Assembly: GCF_037991315.1 (NCBI RefSeq)
Contig: NZ_CP150300.1
Coordinates: 620,001-684,000, forward strand
Length of the DNA stretch: 64,000 nucleotides
Direction: 5' to 3'
Source of the DNA: Paenibacillus sp. FSL H8-0079
GTDB taxonomy: Bacteria > Bacillota > Bacilli > Paenibacillales > Paenibacillaceae
Part shown: positions 12,725 to 20,322 of the stretch, in pieces
Layout of the letters: every line of letters starts with the position of its first letter
Numbering within the stretch: the stretch's first letter is position 1
Notes under the pieces: generated by a model
Databases searched by the model: none
What the model saw: only the letters and a program-made list of their open reading frames with translations
Told to the model about the DNA's origin: nothing
Translations under genes and position numbers: made by a program

Positions 12725-14080
12725 TTACTCAGACTGCAACGCGTGTATTCGATCCGTTAGGGATCGTTTTCTATAGTACAAGGCTATAGTTGCGAGAACC
12801 AGCATTTCGGACAGCGGTACAGCAAGCCATACACCCGTGATACCAAAGAAGGAAGGGAGGATCGCAATCAACGCAATCATGATGATCATTTCACGCGCAG
12901 CTGTAATCCAGATGGCCATTTTGGCATTACCTACAGATTGGAAATAGGTGCTCATGACAAAGTTAACACCCATAAACACATAGGCAAATGTAAATATACG
13001 TAATCCGTAGACGGCATTATCTGTTACGCCGGTACTGAAGTTTCCAAAGATTTGCACGAAGTAAGGTGCACCAATTTGAACAACAATCAGTAATAGTAGA
13101 CCGCATGCCAGAGCCGTTTTAGTAGCTAAACGTATCGTTTGTTGTACCCGTTGAATCTGATTGGCACCGTGATAATAGCTGATCAGAGGTTGGGCAGCAG
13201 ACGCCAGACCCAGGAACGCTAACAGTACCACACCATGAATATAGTTCAACACGGTAAAGGATGCTACACCATCGGTACCCGCAATGCGGTCCATGGAGAT
13301 ATTGTGAGAGACAGAGAAGACCGACATGCCGAGTTCAGCCAGAAAGCTGGGGAAACCAATGAGTAGCAGGGAAGCCAGCAATTTGTTGTTCCATTTGAAC
13401 CGGGTGAACGTGAGATTATTTGTCTTTTTGAAAAAGTGAGTGAACAGGACAAGTAGCGCCAGAGATGCCGACACGATTGTACCTAGGGCAACACCGCGTA
13501 CACCCCATTCGAGTACATATAATGTTATATAATTGATGATGATATTGGCTACAGCAAACGTAATCTGAGCGTACATGGATGTGTTGGGATTCCCATCGTT
13601 CCGAACAAAAACAGAGAGTGCATTCTCAATGGTGAAGACGAACCCGAACAACAACATGATATTCATATAGTCCGAAGCAAACGGGAAGGTCTCGGCGTTG
13701 GCACCGAGGGAGTATACCAGCTTGTCTTTGAATGTAAAAGCAACATATCCAATGGCCATCGTAACGAGCATAATGAGCATAATAGATTTGGTGAAAATTT
13801 GTTTGGCTGTTGTGATATCTTTTCTACCCATAGCGTTGGAGTACAGGGTTGCCCCGCCCATACCAATCCACAGCGACATGGCAACAAAAAGCGTGTAGAC
13901 AGGTGAGGCAATGCCGATCCCGGCCATCGCGGTAGAACCCAGTTTGTGTCCAACCATAATGCCGTCGATAATAAAATTAAAAGCAACTACCAGCATCCCC
14001 AATACGGAAGGCACGAGGTAGCTCATAAAAGCTTTACCTACAGATTGCCCTTCCAATGGATGCGTCCAATTCGTATTCAT
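12725..14080 (-). CDS. MATE-family multidrug/cation exporter
   Basis: 451 residues with twelve hydrophobic segments in the two-bundle MATE arrangement. N-terminal sequence GKAFMSYLVPSVLGMLVVAFNFIIDGIMVG carries the family's first helix, and IGMGGATLYSNAMGRKD and SAAQPLISYYHGA are typical MATE loops. These transporters export organic cations and drugs using Na+ or H+ gradients; the substrate here is unknown. The translation start is preceded by ACGGAGGT on the minus strand. Two near-identical palindromic sites lie 20-66 bp upstream of the start (14100-14146), suggesting repression by a TetR-type regulator that is not encoded next to it. Confidence 0.92.
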   Translation of the reverse strand: MNTNWTHPLEGQSVGKAFMSYLVPSVLGMLVVAFNFIIDGIMVGHKLGSTAMAGIGIASPVYTLFVAMSLWIGMGGATLYSNAMGRKDITTAKQIFTKSIMLIMLVTMAIGYVAFTFKDKLVYSLGANAETFPFASDYMNIMLLFGFVFTIENALSVFVRNDGNPNTSMYAQITFAVANIIINYITLYVLEWGVRGVALGTIVSASLALLVLFTHFFKKTNNLTFTRFKWNNKLLASLLLIGFPSFLAELGMSVFSVSHNISMDRIAGTDGVASFTVLNYIHGVVLLAFLGLASAAQPLISYYHGANQIQRVQQTIRLATKTALACGLLLLIVVQIGAPYFVQIFGNFSTGVTDNAVYGLRIFTFAYVFMGVNFVMSTYFQSVGNAKMAIWITAAREMIIMIALIAILPSFFGITGVWLAVPLSEMLVLATIALYYRKRSLTDRIHALQSE

Positions 14081-14099
14081 AATGACCTCCGTTAGTAAA

Positions 14100-14146
14100 C
14101 TGAATGTTCATTCTGTATTTAATAATACTGAACGTTCGTTCTGTAT
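14100..14146 (-). promoter_or_regulatory. Duplicated TetR-like operator upstream of the MATE gene
   Basis: Two 19-bp sites in direct orientation, CTGAATGTTCATTCTGTAT (14100-14118) and CTGAACGTTCGTTCTGTAT (14128-14146), differ at two positions only. Each centres on a perfect palindrome (GAATGTTCATTC and GAACGTTCGTTC), and the two differences are compensatory and preserve symmetry. The spacing is 28 bp. They sit between the MATE start codon and its likely promoter. Confidence 0.65.
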
Positions 14147-14242
14147 GATAACACGGCTTGAATTCGCTTGGCAACTTTTGCGTTTAAATATCGTTTATGT
14201 GGTAGAGTAGGTGGATATTTATAAGGCGGGAGGAATCTCTTA

Positions 14243-14977
14243 ATGAAACAAAATAAATACGATGAAGCTGAGTTTTTCCACAACTACAGTAAGATGGCTC
14301 GTTCCGTTCAAGGGTTGGATGCAGCCGGGGAGTGGCATGAATTACAGACCTTGTTGCCTGATTTGAAGGACAAGCGTGTGCTGGATATGGGATGTGGTTT
14401 TGGTTGGCACTGCCGGTATGCGCGTGAACAACAAGCGAGTTCAGTTATTGGTGTAGATCTGTCTGAAAATATGCTCCAGCGTGCTCGTGAAATGACGGAC
14501 GACCCACAGATCCAGTACAATCAACTGGCGATTGAAGATATTGATTTTGCAGCTGGACAATTTGATGTTGTGATCAGTTCGCTGGCTTTGCATTATATTG
14601 AACGGTTAGACACGGTGTACGCCAAAATCAATGACTGTCTTGTCCAAGGAGGCACGTTTGTCCTTTCCTCTGAACATCCCATCTTCACCGCTCGTGCTGC
14701 GCAGGATTGGCATTACGGACCCGAAGGTGAGATCCTGCACTGGCCCGTGGATGATTATCATGAGGAAGGGAAGCGTGTGGCAAACTTTCTGAATCAGGAC
14801 GTAGTCAAATATCATCGTACACTGGCAACACATCTCAATGAACTGATTAAGGCAGGGTTTTCCATTCAACAGGTATCTGAATCCAAGCCATCGCTGGAGA
14901 TGATCGAACAGGTTCCAGGCATGAGAGACGAGAACCGGAGACCAATGTTTCTGATGATTGCTGCGGTGAAAGTATAA
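14243..14977 (+). CDS. Class I SAM-dependent methyltransferase
   Basis: 244 residues with a Rossmann-type methyltransferase core (about 35-150). Motif I is VLDMGCGFGWHCRYA, followed by the acidic end of beta-2 (IGVDLSENML) and motif IV (FDVVISSLALHYI). The C-terminal part (about 155-244) has the SSEHPIF, DWHY and YHRTLATHLNELIKAGF features of a subgroup of small-molecule methyltransferases close to the UbiE/BioC type. Substrate is not predictable. A GGCGGGAGGAAT ribosome site supports the start. It is divergent from the MATE gene and shares its upstream region. Confidence 0.88.
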   Translation: MKQNKYDEAEFFHNYSKMARSVQGLDAAGEWHELQTLLPDLKDKRVLDMGCGFGWHCRYAREQQASSVIGVDLSENMLQRAREMTDDPQIQYNQLAIEDIDFAAGQFDVVISSLALHYIERLDTVYAKINDCLVQGGTFVLSSEHPIFTARAAQDWHYGPEGEILHWPVDDYHEEGKRVANFLNQDVVKYHRTLATHLNELIKAGFSIQQVSESKPSLEMIEQVPGMRDENRRPMFLMIAAVKV

Positions 14978-15207
14978 CGATGAAAATGATTCGTTAGACC
15001 AGAGGGCAGAAAGAAACTGTTGAAGTGGAGCGTTCGCCTAAAAGCTTGCTGATAGAGATTACTAACTACGTAAACTTGAAGGAAAACAGCGTGTTCAGCG
15101 ATGTAGAACATGCTGTTTTTTATTTTGCTACAATAATAAGAAATAATGTCCAAAATAGGGAACTAAACCACATTAGACTCAGTCATATTAAATGAGGTGA
15201 ACAACAG

Positions 15208-15786
15208 TTGGATTATCAATTTCTGGCACAGGCTCAGACGATCGACAATTACACACTTAGCAGCATGATGGATGACTACGGAAATGACGTATGGAATTAC
15301 GCTTATTTTCTAACTAAAAGTGCCGAACAGGCAGATGACTTGTCACAGGAGGTATTTAGCCGAGCGTATTCGGGGATCGCTCATTATCGGGGAGAGTGCT
15401 CATTGAAGACGTGGCTACTGACAATTACTAGGAACACGACTTTTACATATCGAAAATCCAGATTTTTTCGCAGCAGTCTGTGGGGAGAGACATTATCTAT
15501 TGAGACAGAGCGGGGGCTTTCGGGCCAGAGAGTCATGGTTCCATCTCAGTCTGCTCATCCTTCGGCAGAGATGGAAGTGATGCGCAAGGAGCATGTCCAT
15601 GAAATCTGGGATATTGTTCTGGCGTTGCCGAAGAAATTCCGGGAGATTCTTTTGCTGAATCTGAAGTATGAGCTTACGACAAGTGAGATTGCAGAGATGT
15701 TGAAAATCAGCTTAGGCACAGTGAAATCCAGACTATCCCGAGGTAAGGATAAGGTACGGAAACATTGGGAGGAGCGAAGCGAATGA
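15208..15786 (+). CDS. ECF-type RNA polymerase sigma factor
   Basis: 192 residues with sigma region 2 (about 20-90: DVWNYAYFLTKSAEQADDLSQEVF, RGECSLKTWLLTITRN) and region 4 (about 130-185: LALPKKFREILLLNL, TTSEIAEMLKISLGTVKSRLSRGK), with no regions 1 or 3, so it is an extracytoplasmic-function type. TTG 15208 is the start, preceded by GAGGTGA at seven bases. A GGAACT sequence at 15159-15164, followed 16 bp later by AGTCAT, could be an ECF-type autoregulated promoter. The next gene overlaps by 4 bp and is probably its anti-sigma factor. Confidence 0.9.
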   Translation: MDYQFLAQAQTIDNYTLSSMMDDYGNDVWNYAYFLTKSAEQADDLSQEVFSRAYSGIAHYRGECSLKTWLLTITRNTTFTYRKSRFFRSSLWGETLSIETERGLSGQRVMVPSQSAHPSAEMEVMRKEHVHEIWDIVLALPKKFREILLLNLKYELTTSEIAEMLKISLGTVKSRLSRGKDKVRKHWEERSE

Positions 15787-17051
15787 GACACAAGGATGAG
15801 CAATGGGAAAAGGAAATCCGGAAGGGACCGTTTGATTCGACTCCTTTTACAGAGGATCACAAGCGGAATGTGCTTCAACAGGTGGAGTGGATGAAGAAGT
15901 CGGAAGTTGGAAGCAAGGGAGATAGGTCAGAAGGCATTTCCAGGTTGTCTAGACCGCAAGTAGGCAACGTTTCACACAAGCGTCGCTCTAAAAGAGGGCC
16001 TCTTGTTGCAGGTACGGGTGCGTTGGTTATTGCTGCTGGATTGTTCCTATGGAGCTGGGATGATGGACAGCTGGTGAAACCTGTGATCGAACAGGTCTAT
16101 CCGACGGCAGCGTTACAGTTGTCCGATGATCTGAGCGTCAATCTACTAACGGATAAGATGAAAAGGAATGTTGCGACTACCATGCGAGACGATTTGGGTA
16201 AACAGCTGAAGATTACGAAAGTGGAAGACTTGCCTGTGTCCGGCAGAATATATGTAGAGGCTGGAAATGAAAGTGAGAAGGAGTACGCGCAGATATGGCT
16301 CGATGCGACAACAGGCAATCTGCGTGAAGTACAGATGAGACGTGAGATGCAGCCGAACGAGCTAGAGCACCGTTATCTGCGTCAAGTTCCATCGCTTTTG
16401 CAAAGTATAGGCAGCACTCCAACGCTTAAACCTGCATCAGCACGACGTTATGTGAGTATGAAGCAAGGGGAAACGGGGCCGATATCGCATACGACATTAT
16501 GGTTAGAAAATGAGACTGGCTATGGGGAGATCATATGGGAGCAGGATAAAACTGTTTCGATCACGGGCGAATTGAGACCAGATCAGATATCCCACACCTC
16601 GATGAAAGATGCCAAGATAGCTGTTGAAGCCTTGTCTGGAAAATCAACTTCAACTGCAAAAAGTATGATTCGCACAAAAGATAATGAGCTTGGTAAGGAT
16701 ACCATTTTTATTAGATTTGAAAATAACTACTTTGTGCAGATGACCGAAGGAAAAGAGGGCTTGGGCTACACTGTTGGTGATGCCAATTATTATAAGCAAG
16801 ACTTTGCAGACTGGGAAGAAATAGAGGCTTACCATGAGAATTTATATAATATAGAGGAGTCTCTGCTGAGAGAAAAAGTGGAACCCATCATTAAAATAAT
16901 ATTTAAAGTGAATCTTCAAGCGTATAAACTTCATCGTAATCCTGACCATCCAGGAATGGTCACATTTGAACTGGAGTCGAGCACGGATGTTTTTCAGGTT
17001 GAATACAGGGAAGATGGACGGATCAAGATGATTACCAGAGGTGAGCTATAG
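15783..17051 (+). CDS. Putative membrane anti-sigma factor with large extracytoplasmic domain
   Basis: 422 residues. A basic/acidic cytoplasmic N-terminus of about 70 residues is followed by one membrane helix (about 73-92, GPLVAGTGALVIAAGLFLW) and a roughly 330-residue outer domain with mixed alpha/beta character and no recognised motif. The ATG overlaps the sigma factor stop (ATGA), with GGGAGGAG inside the upstream gene as ribosome site; an in-frame TTG at 15765 is less likely. The position and topology are those of an anti-sigma factor or sensor for the ECF sigma factor, but the N-terminus does not show a clear zinc-binding (HX3CX2C) anti-sigma motif, so the role is inferred from context. 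Confidence 0.7.
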   Translation: MRHKDEQWEKEIRKGPFDSTPFTEDHKRNVLQQVEWMKKSEVGSKGDRSEGISRLSRPQVGNVSHKRRSKRGPLVAGTGALVIAAGLFLWSWDDGQLVKPVIEQVYPTAALQLSDDLSVNLLTDKMKRNVATTMRDDLGKQLKITKVEDLPVSGRIYVEAGNESEKEYAQIWLDATTGNLREVQMRREMQPNELEHRYLRQVPSLLQSIGSTPTLKPASARRYVSMKQGETGPISHTTLWLENETGYGEIIWEQDKTVSITGELRPDQISHTSMKDAKIAVEALSGKSTSTAKSMIRTKDNELGKDTIFIRFENNYFVQMTEGKEGLGYTVGDANYYKQDFADWEEIEAYHENLYNIEESLLREKVEPIIKIIFKVNLQAYKLHRNPDHPGMVTFELESSTDVFQVEYREDGRIKMITRGEL

Positions 17052-17110
17052 GGCTTGATCTTATGTGTTACAATTTACTTTATAGATGGAACGCGCATAA
17101 GGAGATAATG

Positions 17111-17569
17111 ATGAAATATTTGGTGAGTTCATGTCTGGCGGGGGTAGCCTGCCGTTACAATGGAACAGCGAGCCTGGATGACAAGATTCAGGAACTTGTG
17201 GAGCAGGAGCAAGCGAAGATGGTGTGTCCGGAATTGCTCGGTGGATTTTCCACACCCCGTGAACCAGCTGAGATTATCGGTGGAACGGGCAAAGATGTGC
17301 TGGCAGGCACGGCGAAAGTGATCGAGAAAAGTGGCAAGGACGTCACAGAGCTGTATATCAAGGGAGCCTATCAGACATTGGAATGGGCCAAAAAACTGAA
17401 TGTGTCGTGTGTTGTGTTGAAGGAGTTCAGTCCGTCCTGTGGCACGAAAACTATTTACGATGGAAACTTTGCCAATCACAAAGTACAGGGTGAAGGTGTC
17501 ACTTCCGCACTGCTTCAGCAAGAAGGATATACCGTCATTTCGGAAAAAGAATTCATGGAACAATTGTAA
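17111..17569 (+). CDS. DUF523 family protein
   Basis: About 153 residues of the DUF523 family: it starts KYLVSSCLAGV and carries the conserved CRYNG, VCPELLGG, TPREPAEI, LKEFSPSCG and YDG(N)F motifs with several conserved cysteines (SSC, CR, VCPE, SPSCG). The function is not established; the cysteine pattern suggests metal or redox chemistry. The frame is open upstream to 17063, but GGAG at 17101-17104 best fits ATG 17111 (or 17108). It follows the anti-sigma gene by 59 bp without a clear terminator, so it could belong to the same transcript. Confidence 0.85.
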   Translation: MKYLVSSCLAGVACRYNGTASLDDKIQELVEQEQAKMVCPELLGGFSTPREPAEIIGGTGKDVLAGTAKVIEKSGKDVTELYIKGAYQTLEWAKKLNVSCVVLKEFSPSCGTKTIYDGNFANHKVQGEGVTSALLQQEGYTVISEKEFMEQL

Positions 17570-17734
17570 ATTCCCTGTGTAAAAATATGCCGTCTAGGAG
17601 AGAATGTATGATCCTGCAGCGGCTATTTTCCTTGTAAGGATGCAATACTTACTTTTAGAAACTGAGAAACAATAATGTGCGACACTAACGATTGAACATA
17701 CAATAATACTATAAAGAGAAGGACGTGGAGATTC

Positions 17735-18412
17735 ATGGAAGATAAAACACAGGCAAAGAAAAAGGAAGATATCTTGAAGGCATATCATTTCCGGCATGCA
17801 ACGAAGATCTTCGATGATACTCGCAAAATTGCGGATGAGGATTTCCAATTTATACTGGAAACAGGTAGATTATCTCCAAGTTCCATTGGGTTTGAGCCAT
17901 GGAAATTCTTGATTGTTCAAAATTCGGATCTGCGCAAACGTCTGTCTGAATTCTCGTCTGGCGCTCAAAAGCAATTGGCAACGGCAAGCCACTTTGTTAT
18001 TATTTTGGCCCGGTCGGACGCCAGTTTTAATTCCCCCTATGCCGAATACATGCTGAAAGAGATTAAGGAAATGCCGGATGACGTATTTGAGCTAACAAGT
18101 GCGGCATATGGAAAGTTCCAAAATAACCAGAGAATTCTGGAGAATCCGCGATCACTATTCGACTGGGCATCCAAACAGACGTATATTGCACTCGGCAATA
18201 TGATGACGGCAGCAGCTCAGATCGAAATTGATTCCTGTCCGATCGAAGGTTTTAGCCGTGAGGATGTCCATCGTATGTTGGAAGAAGAGGGTTTACTGGA
18301 GGATGGCGCATGGGACGTCTCGGTGATGGCAGCCTTCGGTTATCGGGCAGAGGAACCCAAACGTGAGAAATCCCGACAATCTGTTGAAAAAATCACCCAA
18401 TGGATTAACTAA
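17735..18412 (+). CDS. NAD(P)H-dependent nitroreductase-family oxidoreductase
   Basis: 225 residues of the flavin-dependent nitroreductase fold. The N-terminal AYHFRHATKIFDD, the FMN-contact region ILETGRLSPSSIGFEPWKF and the QTYIALGNMMTAAAQIEIDSCPIEGF segment match the YfkO/YdgI-type enzymes that reduce nitroaromatics and quinones with NAD(P)H. GAGAAGGACGTGGAG precedes the ATG. It heads a set of redox genes (MarR regulator, flavodoxin-fold reductase, LLM monooxygenase), which suggests a shared role in electrophile or quinone stress, though each appears separately transcribed. Confidence 0.88.
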   Translation: MEDKTQAKKKEDILKAYHFRHATKIFDDTRKIADEDFQFILETGRLSPSSIGFEPWKFLIVQNSDLRKRLSEFSSGAQKQLATASHFVIILARSDASFNSPYAEYMLKEIKEMPDDVFELTSAAYGKFQNNQRILENPRSLFDWASKQTYIALGNMMTAAAQIEIDSCPIEGFSREDVHRMLEEEGLLEDGAWDVSVMAAFGYRAEEPKREKSRQSVEKITQWIN

Positions 18413-18469
18413 AATTAGTATGAATCCAACAACCGTGATCTAACCTTACAGGAATAGAACCAGATCGAA

Positions 18470-18515
18470 ACAGCCCGATATTTTCCACATTAAAAGGATG
18501 GAAAGGGCTGTTTTT
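18470..18515 (+). terminator. Terminator after nitroreductase gene
   Basis: ACAGCCC (18470-18476) pairs with GGGCTGT (18505-18511), with an inner CCA/TGG stem, and runs into TTTTT. Confidence 0.85.
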
Positions 18516-18533
18516 GTTTATTTAAAAAAGCAC

Positions 18534-18562
18534 TTGAAATTACATAGATGTCTATGTATAAT
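18534..18562 (+). promoter_or_regulatory. SigA promoter with internal palindromic operator for the MarR gene
   Basis: TTGAAA (18534-18539) and a perfect TATAAT (18557-18562), exactly 17 bp apart. The spacer holds TACATAGA-TG-TCTATGTA (18541-18558), an inverted repeat of 8-bp arms. The same arms recur in a perfect palindrome at 19072-19091. The ATG at 18569 is only seven bases after the -10, so transcription should start at or next to it. Confidence 0.75.
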
Positions 18563-18568
18563 AAGGTC

Positions 18569-18991
18569 ATGCCAAAATACAACGCAATTGCACTGATTGC
18601 AAGAATCAGAGATCATGTCAACAAACGGATTGTTCACGAATTGGAACAGCATGAAGTGACAGGCATTGTCCCATCTCATGGGGATGTATTAATGTTTTTG
18701 TACCGGGAAGAGACGCTCTCGATCAAGATGCTGGCGGAACGCGTTCAACGCACGCAACCAACAGTAACTGTACTGGTCAATAAGCTGGAGAAGCTTGGAT
18801 ATGTCGAGCGCAGTAAGAGTGCCGAAGATAGCCGAGTGACGATGATTCGCCTTACCGAACAGGGGAAGCGGCTTGAACCGATATTCCATCAGGTATCAGA
18901 GCAGATTAATGACATCATCTATAGCGGTCTGTCCGATGAACAGTCGGAGCAATTGGAGAGCTTGCTATCCATTATTGTCCGAAAGTTATAA
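18569..18991 (+). CDS. MarR-family transcriptional regulator
   Basis: About 140 residues with the MarR winged helix: SHGDVLMFLYREETLSIKMLAERVQRTQPTVTVLVNKLEKLGYVERSKSAEDSRVTMIRLTEQG spans dimer-proximal helix, recognition helix (about 60-80) and wing (DSR...). The frame is open to 18548, but ATG codons at 18548 and 18554 lie inside the operator and before the transcription start expected from the TATAAT at 18557-18562, so 18569 is chosen. There is no ribosome site at normal distance, pointing to leaderless translation. It probably represses itself and the reductase gene at 19159, whose upstream region has the same palindrome. Confidence 0.87.
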   Translation: MPKYNAIALIARIRDHVNKRIVHELEQHEVTGIVPSHGDVLMFLYREETLSIKMLAERVQRTQPTVTVLVNKLEKLGYVERSKSAEDSRVTMIRLTEQGKRLEPIFHQVSEQINDIIYSGLSDEQSEQLESLLSIIVRKL

Positions 18992-19071
18992 TGAATGAAC
19001 TCTTCTGTCTGCAACCCTTCCAGATTTGACTAAGGTGGAGGCAGAGGAGCCCAAATATTTTTTTGCCCATA

Positions 19072-19091
19072 TACATAGATATCTATGTATG
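19072..19091. promoter_or_regulatory. Perfect palindrome matching the MarR operator
   Basis: ATACATAGATATCTATGTAT is a 20-bp perfect palindrome. Its arms (TACATAGA/TCTATGTA) are those of the inverted repeat in the MarR promoter at 18541-18558. It lies 67 bp before the reductase start, overlapping where a promoter (TTGCCC at 19063) would be. It is most likely a second binding site of the adjacent MarR protein. Confidence 0.7.
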
Positions 19092-19158
19092 CGGGAACGT
19101 ATCAAAGTAACCCCATTTTCGCAACCTAACTCAAACCAAACCTGGAGGGATTAACACT

Positions 19159-19740
19159 ATGAAACACCTTATCGTATATGCTCACCCGCACACAGACAGC
19201 TTCAATAACGCAATCCTCAATACTGCTGTAGAAGCTCTCGAAGCTCAAGGCCATGAAGTGGTCGTTCGTGACTTGTACAAACTTGGATTCCAACCGGTAC
19301 TGACTGAAGCTGACACAGCTTCCATGCGTGCAGGACAGACACCACAGGATATCGCTACAGAGCAACAGTTTGTTACGGATGCAGAAGCCATTACATTCAT
19401 CTATCCGATCTGGTGGACAGGTCTTCCTGCCATTCTGAAAGGGTATGTTGACCGTGTATTCGCCTATGGTTTTGCTTATGTAGCGGGTGAAGCGGGAATC
19501 GAGAAATTGCTGACAGGCAAAAAAGGCCTCATCATTAATACACATGGTACTCCTAGTGAAATCTACGATCAGATTGGCATGACTGCTGGTTTGAAAGTAA
19601 CCTCAGACGTAGGTATCTTCAACTTTGTAGGCATTGAAGCCGTAGATCATCTGCTCTTTGGAAGTATTGGATACCTGGATGCACCAGCATATCAAGCGAT
19701 GTTGGATCAGGTTAAACAAACGGTTACGACCAAATTCTAA
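19159..19740 (+). CDS. Flavodoxin-fold NAD(P)H dehydrogenase (quinone) / KefF-YwrO-type oxidoreductase
   Basis: 193 residues of the flavodoxin-like NQO/KefF family. Features are LIVYAHPHTDSFN at the N-terminus (phosphate-binding loop), the FIYPIWWTGLPAILKGYVDRVFAYGFAY segment characteristic of the family, and a C-terminal NTHGTPSEIYDQIGM loop. Such enzymes reduce quinones and related electrophiles by two electrons using NAD(P)H and FMN or FAD. CTGGAGGGA precedes the ATG. The palindrome upstream links its control to the MarR gene just before it, a frequent arrangement for quinone/azo-reductases in Bacillales. Confidence 0.9.
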   Translation: MKHLIVYAHPHTDSFNNAILNTAVEALEAQGHEVVVRDLYKLGFQPVLTEADTASMRAGQTPQDIATEQQFVTDAEAITFIYPIWWTGLPAILKGYVDRVFAYGFAYVAGEAGIEKLLTGKKGLIINTHGTPSEIYDQIGMTAGLKVTSDVGIFNFVGIEAVDHLLFGSIGYLDAPAYQAMLDQVKQTVTTKF

Positions 19741-19781
19741 TATGGATTTGGATTCGCTATAAGAATTCCATATGATACCAG

Positions 19782-19810
19782 ACCGACTCGATTATGAGTC
19801 GGTTTGTTTG
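19782..19810 (+). terminator. Terminator after reductase gene
   Basis: ACCGACTC (19782-19789) pairs with GAGTCGGT (19796-19803), followed by TTGTTTG. The T-run is interrupted, so efficiency is uncertain. Confidence 0.6.
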
Positions 19811-19819
19811 TTCATGTGT

Positions 19820-19847
19820 TTGCAAAATGGATGAAAGGGGGTATAAT
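19820..19847 (+). promoter_or_regulatory. SigA promoter of the ArsR-type regulator gene
   Basis: TTGCAA (19820-19825) and a perfect TATAAT (19842-19847) with 16 bp between. The best start codon (ATG 19855) lies eight bases after the -10. As with the MarR gene, this leaves almost no 5' leader. Confidence 0.6.
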
Positions 19848-19854
19848 CGTACCC

Positions 19855-20166
19855 ATGGAACCTATACTTATATTCAAAGCATTATCGAACGAGACACGTA
19901 GACAAATCTTGTTGTGGCTCAAAAACCCGGAGCAACACTTCCCACCGCTGGAACTATCTCAGCATCCGGATGGTGGCAAGAACGGAATCTGTGTTGGCAC
20001 GATTCAAATGAAGGCTGGACTGGCTCAGTCGGTTATATCCAGTTATCTGCTGACCATGCTCAAAGCAGGGTTACTGCTCTCCGAGCGAAGAGGACAATGG
20101 ACGTATTATCGGCGCAACGAAGAGACGATCCGTCAGTTTGCCGAGTACGTGCAGAACGAGTTATAA
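19855..20166 (+). CDS. ArsR-family winged-helix transcriptional regulator
   Basis: About 103 residues with an ArsR-type winged helix: EPILIFKALSNETRRQILLWL is the classic first helices, AGLAQSVISSYLLTMLKAGLL the recognition region, and ERRGQWTYYRRNEETI the wing. The metal-binding ELCV(C/G)DL motif of metalloregulators is absent, so it probably senses something else. Upstream in-frame codons (TTG 19804, ATG 19831) fall before or within the promoter, so 19855 is preferred. It precedes an LLM flavin monooxygenase gene, which it may control; in Bacillales such regulators often sit beside the enzymes they repress. Confidence 0.8.
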   Translation: MEPILIFKALSNETRRQILLWLKNPEQHFPPLELSQHPDGGKNGICVGTIQMKAGLAQSVISSYLLTMLKAGLLLSERRGQWTYYRRNEETIRQFAEYVQNEL

Positions 20167-20322
20167 GCCGGATGCCGGAACGGAAGCTAGGATGCACATG
20201 CAGGCAAGGATTCCGTCCGGATGTAAACGGCTATTTTATGATCACATTTTATCCAGTCGCGATTTAATTAATCTATATATCTGGATATACAAAAATATAA
20301 TCATCGAGGAGATTAAACAATA

